A stretch of 19,406 bases of DNA from SAR324 cluster bacterium (lineage in GTDB: Bacteria > SAR324 > NAC60-12): assembly GCA_022448705.1 (NCBI GenBank), contig JAKUUF010000015.1, forward strand, positions 1-19,406, written 5' to 3'. Both the position numbers and the translations under genes were made by a program. A model generated the notes under the pieces. The model saw nothing but the letters and a program-made list of their open reading frames with translations, made no database searches and was not told where the DNA came from. Shown in pieces: positions 15,470-19,406 of this stretch (position 1 is its first letter; each line of letters starts with the position of its first letter).

Positions 15470-16777
15470 ATGGCCCAAGCAGAAGCAGGCACAGTGTCTG
15501 AAGATCAAGCACCTGTGGATTTAGAAGAGAAGATTGCCAGAGATGTAATGGTGATCTTTCAGAAGCAGATGGACAGCGAAGCTGCAGCTGAAGAAGCTTC
15601 TGCCTACATTTGGCAAAATGCGGGTACTCCGGATAATATAGACGCTTTTGTTGATGCTACTGAGTTATGGCTTGAGTCACATGGTGCGGCGGACAAATTT
15701 GCTGCTTTGAGCTGGAATGGCCTGGCAAACAGGAGGGATAGCAACGAAAACTATGATACCTTGCTGCGTATGATGGTTGATTCCATTTTGAATGGTTACT
15801 ATACACTTCAGAAACCTGATATTGAGTACAAAGGGAGGAAATATTCTACCTTCACCTCAATCCTAGGAAATACCTTCATCCGCATGTTGGAACTTAGTTC
15901 ATCAAACATTGAAAACGCGTCAGATATCTACTCTATACTGGTTCGCCATGAAATGGAACTGGAAGCCAAGTCAAAGGCCGAAGAGGAAGAAACAGGCCAC
16001 AGCAGTTTTCCTGCAGAAATGCATAAGCTGTATGATGAACTGATAGAGTACCTTACCAACCGTGCCGAATTTAAAGCCACTCCTTTGTCAGATGATGAAG
16101 ATAATCCGAATGTACATATCGAGGAATTAACAGAAAGGCTGAGGGCTTCACGACGTTATGTGATGCAGGAAATCATCAATGAGCGTGCGCTTGAAAAAAA
16201 GAAACAGCTGGAAATGGAGCTGGAAAATCAGCTTGCTTCTGCTGAAGAGATTGTGATGGCTGCACCGCATTTTACTGAAGGAATGTCATTTTTCGTAAAG
16301 GAAAAGCGGTATAACATAAAATATCTTGCGGTGGAAAAAATCAGGGTAACACTTCAGCTGCTAGGCTCAATTACAGGAGCAGTTTATTTTATGCTGGGAT
16401 TCATGGGAGTATGGGGTATAAGCTGGATTGACGGAATGGTGGTGTGTGTTGTAATGCTTATTTTTGTGCGCATAGCAGGTTCAAGAAAACAGCTGAAATT
16501 CTTTTATCCAACTGACATCAGCAAAGAACTGGAAGAATGCTCAACAGCATTCATCAGTGTTATGCGCAATATGTCCCAGGAGCAGTTGGAAAATTTTCTG
16601 GTACGCCAGATAAAGCTGGAAGAAAACCAGAATTATTTGTCTATGATTCCTGAATTTGTTAAATATCTTTACGCGGTCATGCCGGACCGCAAAAGCATGA
16701 TGATTTCTGTGGATGAACTTTCTGAAGTGGTGGAAAATTCTGAAATAGAGGTTGCCAAGCAACTGCGCGGACAGTAG
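15470..16777 (+). CDS. unrecognised 435-aa protein with a central two-TM hairpin
   Basis: I do not recognise this family. Residues 1 to about 285 are acidic and helical, with two ordered helical regions and a likely coiled coil around 225-265 (many Glu and Lys, for example ALEKKKQLEMELENQL). Two hydrophobic segments follow, about 295-315 and 318-338, separated by a short GISWIDG turn, consistent with a membrane hairpin. The rest, about 340-435, is a helical, charged domain beginning FFYPTDISKELEE. With both termini on the same side and no signal peptide, the large domains are probably cytoplasmic. It begins 26 nt after thrS with only a weak AAAAGAG upstream, and probably shares its transcript. 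Its role might be structural or signalling at the inner membrane, but the sequence does not settle that. Confidence 0.85.
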   Translation: MAQAEAGTVSEDQAPVDLEEKIARDVMVIFQKQMDSEAAAEEASAYIWQNAGTPDNIDAFVDATELWLESHGAADKFAALSWNGLANRRDSNENYDTLLRMMVDSILNGYYTLQKPDIEYKGRKYSTFTSILGNTFIRMLELSSSNIENASDIYSILVRHEMELEAKSKAEEEETGHSSFPAEMHKLYDELIEYLTNRAEFKATPLSDDEDNPNVHIEELTERLRASRRYVMQEIINERALEKKKQLEMELENQLASAEEIVMAAPHFTEGMSFFVKEKRYNIKYLAVEKIRVTLQLLGSITGAVYFMLGFMGVWGISWIDGMVVCVVMLIFVRIAGSRKQLKFFYPTDISKELEECSTAFISVMRNMSQEQLENFLVRQIKLEENQNYLSMIPEFVKYLYAVMPDRKSMMISVDELSEVVENSEIEVAKQLRGQ

Positions 16778-16993
16778 CCATTTTTGTCTTCCTTTAAACT
16801 TTTTCAGCAGAAAAAATAAGAACGGAATGAGGAGAGAATCATCCGACAGGTATCCCAACCTGAGGTAACTTGGTGAAATACTGTAATCCGTGTTAGTCCT
16901 TGGCCTTTAGAGTCTCTTAAAGTTTGTCTCAGGAATGAAAAACATCCGTGATGTGATTCCGTTTCCGAGAGTTCCCGGTAACGCCAGTTTTTG

Positions 16994-18154
16994 ATGAGGA
17001 TCCTTATTGGCAGCAACGTCCACTGGTGGAACGCAGAAGCCGCGTATGCTTCCAAAATAGCGCAGCTGCTGCAGCAGGCGGGACACAAGGTTTTTGTTCT
17101 GACTCGCCCGGATTCACTAAATTCCCAAAAACTGGGCAGTCTCGGCCTTTCTCTGGTTGAACACATCAATCTCAACAGCAATAATCCCTTTCAGCTCTTT
17201 CTTTCATATCAAAAACTGAAGAAATTTATTGATGAGGAGCAGATTGATCTGATCAATCCGCATCGCTCCGAAGGTTTGCCCTTATTTGTTTTTGCCGCTC
17301 GTGCCGTGCGGTCAATGCGTCCGGAAAAACCCATTGCCATTGTACGCACAAGAGGCACAACAAGGCCCTTGCGAAATCACTGGCTGAACCGAAAAATGCA
17401 GATGGACTGGACTGATTATCATATCACCGCGGGAGAAATTGTATCTCAGCGGTTGCTGAGTGCTGTTCCGCAAATCGGGAATAAAGTGAAAACAATTTAT
17501 TTCCCTGCTGAATGTTCCGAATTGCCGCTTAAGCCGGAAAAAGATTTCCGGAGGGAATTTAAAATACCTGAAAATTCCAGCGTTCTGGCTGTTGTTGGGC
17601 GCATCAGGCCTGTAAAAGGACAGCGGGTACTGCTTCAGGGGATTAGTGAACTGCTTTCAGAATTTCCTGACCTCGTGCTGCTGATGCCTTATCGGGATAC
17701 TTCAGAAAATGAACCGGAAATGACTGCACTTAGAACGGCTATAAACCAACTAGACCTCAAAGACCATGTACGGCTGATTCCGGAAAGGGAAGATATTCTG
17801 CAGATAATGGAATTTGCTGACTTGGGAATTGTCAGTTCAGTTGATTCTGAAGTAATATGCAGGGTGGCAATGGAGTTTTTTTCTGTGGCAACTCCTGTAG
17901 TGGCATTTCCAACAGGATGTCTTCCGGAAATAATCCGCCACGGGCAAAACGGGATGCTGGCAAAAAACAAAACTTCGGATGCACTTGTTATAGAAATCCG
18001 AAATGTTCTCTCAAATCCGGAACTCTCTGATCGGATTTCTCAGGGAGCCCGCAGAGATGCCGAAGTACGTTTCGACCCCCAGATCATGCTGGATAAAACC
18101 CTGGAAGTTTTTGAGTCTGCACTTTTATCTTGCAGGGAACAGGATCGGAAATAA
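16994..18154 (+). CDS. glycosyltransferase, GT4-like (GT-B fold)
   Basis: A 386-aa retaining glycosyltransferase of the group 1/GT4 type, which would transfer a sugar from a nucleotide-sugar donor, probably onto a lipid-linked or LPS glycan at the cytoplasmic face of the inner membrane. The N-terminal half begins MRILIGSNVHWWNAEAAYAS, the usual acceptor-side Rossmann start; the C-terminal half has VVGRIRPVKGQ (donor phosphate contact) and the EX7E motif with E286 and E294, followed by FFSVATPVVAFPTGCLPEII. No signal peptide or membrane segment is seen. A TTG at 16991 extends the frame by one codon, but ATG 16994 is the better start. That ATG overlaps the stop of a 19-codon ORF (16935-16994, MKNIRDVIPF...) as TGATG, which might couple initiation; there is no Shine-Dalgarno directly before ATG 16994. 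A 216-nt gap separates it from the preceding gene, so it may have its own promoter. Confidence 0.88.
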   Translation: MRILIGSNVHWWNAEAAYASKIAQLLQQAGHKVFVLTRPDSLNSQKLGSLGLSLVEHINLNSNNPFQLFLSYQKLKKFIDEEQIDLINPHRSEGLPLFVFAARAVRSMRPEKPIAIVRTRGTTRPLRNHWLNRKMQMDWTDYHITAGEIVSQRLLSAVPQIGNKVKTIYFPAECSELPLKPEKDFRREFKIPENSSVLAVVGRIRPVKGQRVLLQGISELLSEFPDLVLLMPYRDTSENEPEMTALRTAINQLDLKDHVRLIPEREDILQIMEFADLGIVSSVDSEVICRVAMEFFSVATPVVAFPTGCLPEIIRHGQNGMLAKNKTSDALVIEIRNVLSNPELSDRISQGARRDAEVRFDPQIMLDKTLEVFESALLSCREQDRK

Positions 18155-18177
18155 TTCTTAGGACAATTACTTCAAGC

Positions 18178-18206
18178 TTGAGAAATAAAGTCAAATTTTA
18201 GAGAAT
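18178..18206 (+). promoter_or_regulatory. candidate promoter of the tRNA-Ser gene
   Basis: TTGAGA (18178-18183) and GAGAAT (18201-18206) are separated by 17 nt. Transcription would begin near 18213, only a few bases before the mature tRNA 5' end at 18216, a typical arrangement for a short tRNA leader. The -10 matches 4 of 6 consensus bases. Confidence 0.4.
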
Positions 18207-18215
18207 AATCATCCA

Positions 18216-18305
18216 GGAGGGATGGGTGAGTGGTTGAAACCGACGGACTTGAAATCCGTTAAGGCTGCAAGGTCTTCGGGGGTTCGAATCCCTCTCCCTC
18301 CGCCA
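18216..18305 (+). tRNA. tRNA-Ser (anticodon UGA), CCA encoded
   Basis: A complete type II tRNA. The acceptor stem pairs GGAGGGA (18216-18222) with TCCCTCC (18295-18301), followed by discriminator G and an encoded CCA at 18303-18305. The anticodon stem ACGGA (18243-18247)/TCCGT (18255-18259) closes the loop CTTGAAA, giving anticodon TGA at 18250-18252, which reads UCA and UCG/UCU by wobble. A long variable arm follows (about 18260-18277), the serine hallmark here. The T arm is GGGGG-TTCGAAT-CCCTC (18278-18294). No sequence resembling its 3' end is repeated elsewhere in the window, so there is no visible attachment-site duplication. Confidence 0.97.
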
Positions 18306-18515
18306 CTTCCTCAAATAATGGTATTATCTTACTGATATTATTAAATTATTTGATAATCTAATTTTTATCCTGTGGTACAGGTTTTGTGGTACAGGGATCT
18401 CCATAACAAATTCTCTCACTAAATATTCATCTTGCGTTCAGGGTGAATATCTAAATAAATCTAATAATATCAATTGCAAATTAATAATTCTAAAAATAAG
18501 ACAAACAAAATGCCT

Positions 18516-18613
18516 ACTCTAGAATAGAAGGCTTATCTTTAAGTCCTAATTAACAGTTAAGAGGATAAACAAATTGGACACTCTAGATATAGAAGGCTTA
18601 GTTGTAAGTCCTA
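18516..18613 (+). repeat. pair of ~33-bp imperfect direct repeats
   Basis: Copy 1 is 18516-18548 and copy 2 is 18580-18613, 64 nt apart start to start. Both begin ACTCTAGA, contain ATAGAAGGCTTA, and end AAGTCCTA; they differ by one inserted base and a few substitutions. A 12-nt part (TAGGACTTAAAG, reverse complement of the 3' end of copy 1) also occurs at 33-44 near the window start. Only two full copies exist here, so this is not a CRISPR array; a dispersed intergenic repeat or paired regulatory sites are possible. Confidence 0.6.
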
Positions 18614-18618
18614 TTTTT

Positions 18619-18680
18619 CAGGTGAGATAATCACTCTCGATATCTCAGGTTGTATCACCTGTTTCCCACTATTGAGATAT
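18619..18680. repeat. interleaved palindromes after the direct repeats
   Basis: CAGGTGA (18619-18625) pairs with TCACCTG (18655-18661). Within it GAGATA (18624-18629) pairs with TATCTC (18641-18646), and ATATCTCA (18640-18647) also pairs with TGAGATAT (18673-18680). The shared bases make the structures mutually exclusive. They could be operator half-sites or a folded RNA; the function is unknown. Confidence 0.4.
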
Positions 18681-19152
18681 TATCTTCCATAATTTATCCC
18701 CTCATTATTTTATTCTTTTTCTCAGTTATCTATTTGTTTGTATATAATTCTATCAATTGAAAAGTTTTTACAAGAGCTTTGATGAACTTAGGGCTTTGAA
18801 TAGTCCTGATCATTCAAATCTGTTTCTTGAAGAGTTCCAGAGGGGAATAATCTCTTAAATCAGCAATTTAAAGGAAATTATGAGCTCCCGAATTCAAATC
18901 AATAATCCATCAACAAATAAAGATCCAAATGTTGGATACAAGTCAGTAAGTTTCAGGGCTGATATCCCCATAAATTATTTTGGTGTAACAATTTCACAGA
19001 ATTTCCTGTAACTTTTCTTTCGAAAAAGCGAAAAATCTCGGAATGTGCGGGCGAAACACCACATACACTGTCTAACTTCTTAACTCACTCATTAGCTGTG
19101 TAAAAAAAACTCTAAAGAGAGTGACACGGACGAGAAAGAATTCATATAAAAC

Positions 19153-19180
19153 TTGACTAAACTAATATATCAGATAGAGT
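19153..19180 (+). promoter_or_regulatory. candidate promoter of the LivH-like permease gene
   Basis: TTGACT (19153-19158) and TAGAGT (19175-19180) with a 16-nt spacer would start transcription near 19187. GGGA at 19199-19202, 6 nt before the ATG at 19209, could serve as a weak ribosome-binding site. Confidence 0.35.
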
Positions 19181-19208
19181 TCATTCATTTTTTACCCTGG
19201 GATTTGTA

Positions 19209-19406
19209 ATGTTGAGATTCATAGAACGTCATACATTTCTGTCAATAATCATTCTTTTAGCAGCTGTGCTTCTTCTATGGATGATTTTCGCTGTATGTCC
19301 AGAATGGCTAATATCAGCGATTGGAAGGAAGAAAACCTTTGTAATCACCCTTCTCAATGGTGTAACTCTAGCTGGCTTGTATTTTCTTGTGGCAAGTGGT
19401 TTTACA
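19209..19406 (+). CDS. LivH-like branched-chain amino acid ABC permease, N-terminal part
   Basis: A reading frame open from ATG 19209 to the window edge (66 codons, no stop), so the gene is cut. Residues 1-30 hold a hydrophobic segment (SIIILLAAVLLLWMIFAV), then a short loop with GRKK, then TLLNGVTLAGLYFLVASGFT, which matches the conserved start of LivH-type permeases (LLNGLTLGxxYALxALGxT). LivH and LivM form the inner-membrane channel of high-affinity branched-chain amino acid or related ABC importers. The extra N-terminal segment ahead of the LivH core is an extension. Substrate and partner genes lie outside the window. Confidence 0.7.
   Translation, partial: MLRFIERHTFLSIIILLAAVLLLWMIFAVCPEWLISAIGRKKTFVITLLNGVTLAGLYFLVASGFT

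Larger units (their letters stand above)
18306..19208. other. 0.9-kb A/T-rich spacer with repeats and small possible ORFs
   Basis: No convincing gene. Features seen: an inverted repeat TCAAATAAT (18311-18319)/ATTATTTGA (18345-18353) just after the tRNA that could end its transcript; an 11-nt direct repeat TGTGGTACAGG at 18371-18381 and 18385-18395; a ~33-bp direct repeat pair (listed separately); palindromes around 18619-18680; and a 43-codon ORF at 18880-19011 (starting MSSRIQINNP) preceded by AAGGA at 18871-18875. A 34-codon TTG-initiated frame ends near 18860. The base composition is far more A/T-rich than the genes around it. Confidence 0.55.

Noticed and set aside
16991..16993. TTG as start of the glycosyltransferase
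   Set aside because: It adds a single residue; the adjacent ATG at 16994 is the stronger codon and gives the usual MRILI start.
16804..17181. 125-codon minus-strand frame over the spacer before the GT4 gene
   Set aside because: It covers the conserved N-terminal Rossmann start of the glycosyltransferase and its own translation is Arg/Ser/Cys-rich without domain features.
18516..18613. CRISPR array
   Set aside because: Only two imperfect copies with one spacer, and no cas gene in the window.
19101..19122. Minus-strand rho-independent terminator (ACTCT-AAAG-AGAGT next to a run of A)
   Set aside because: The stem is just 5 bp and no minus-strand gene is seen to the right; it may be chance in an A/T-rich spacer.
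18216..19406. Genomic island inserted at tRNA-Ser
   Set aside because: No integrase gene and no repeat of the tRNA 3' end are visible before the window stops.

Overview
The window reads as a chromosomal housekeeping segment of a Gram-negative bacterium with moderate-to-low G+C coding sequence and distinctly A/T-rich spacers. The gene set includes a YajR-type MFS transporter, a proteobacterial-style Mfd, a Lon protease and the start of a LivH-like ABC permease. This suggests a proteobacterium or a deltaproteobacteria-like marine lineage, but I cannot name the organism from sequence alone and that placement is inference. There is no phage, insertion sequence, CRISPR array or plasmid gene in view.

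Layout. (i) 1-234 is a leader with four copies of a TGYAAGGGG-type motif, followed by polA (235-3018). The encoded DNA polymerase I keeps its 5' nuclease and polymerase active sites, but its 3'-5' proofreading site is visibly destroyed. (ii) 3183-4541 is a two-gene unit: a stand-alone Lrp/AsnC ligand-binding domain and a HisC-like aminotransferase, separated by 6 nt. (iii) 4542-4700 is a short convergent spacer packed with inverted repeats. (iv) 9236-4701, on the minus strand, holds a 73-aa acidic protein, mfd, and an unrecognised 244-aa protein whose ATG overlaps the mfd stop by one base. (v) 9237-9881 is a 645-nt divergent spacer. (vi) 9882-18154, on the plus strand, holds an MFS transporter, lon, thrS (without a TGS domain), an unrecognised 435-aa two-TM protein and a GT4-type glycosyltransferase. 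(vii) 18216-18305 is tRNA-Ser(UGA). (viii) 18306-19208 is a 0.9-kb A/T-rich spacer with a pair of ~33-bp direct repeats, palindromes and small possible ORFs. (ix) 19209 to the window end is the start of a branched-chain amino acid permease (LivH-like), cut by the edge.

Functionally the window combines DNA replication and repair (PolA, Mfd), protein quality control (Lon), translation (ThrS, tRNA-Ser), amino-acid metabolism, sensing and transport (Lrp-like domain, HisC-like enzyme, LivH-like permease) and envelope glycan synthesis (GT4). I found no convincing new multi-gene system. The items most worth a second look are the proofreading-dead PolA with Arg instead of the conserved Gly in motif B, the TGS-less ThrS, the two unrecognised proteins tied to mfd and thrS, the repeat-bearing spacers, and the near absence of Shine-Dalgarno sequences, including one that sits 25 nt away from its start codon.
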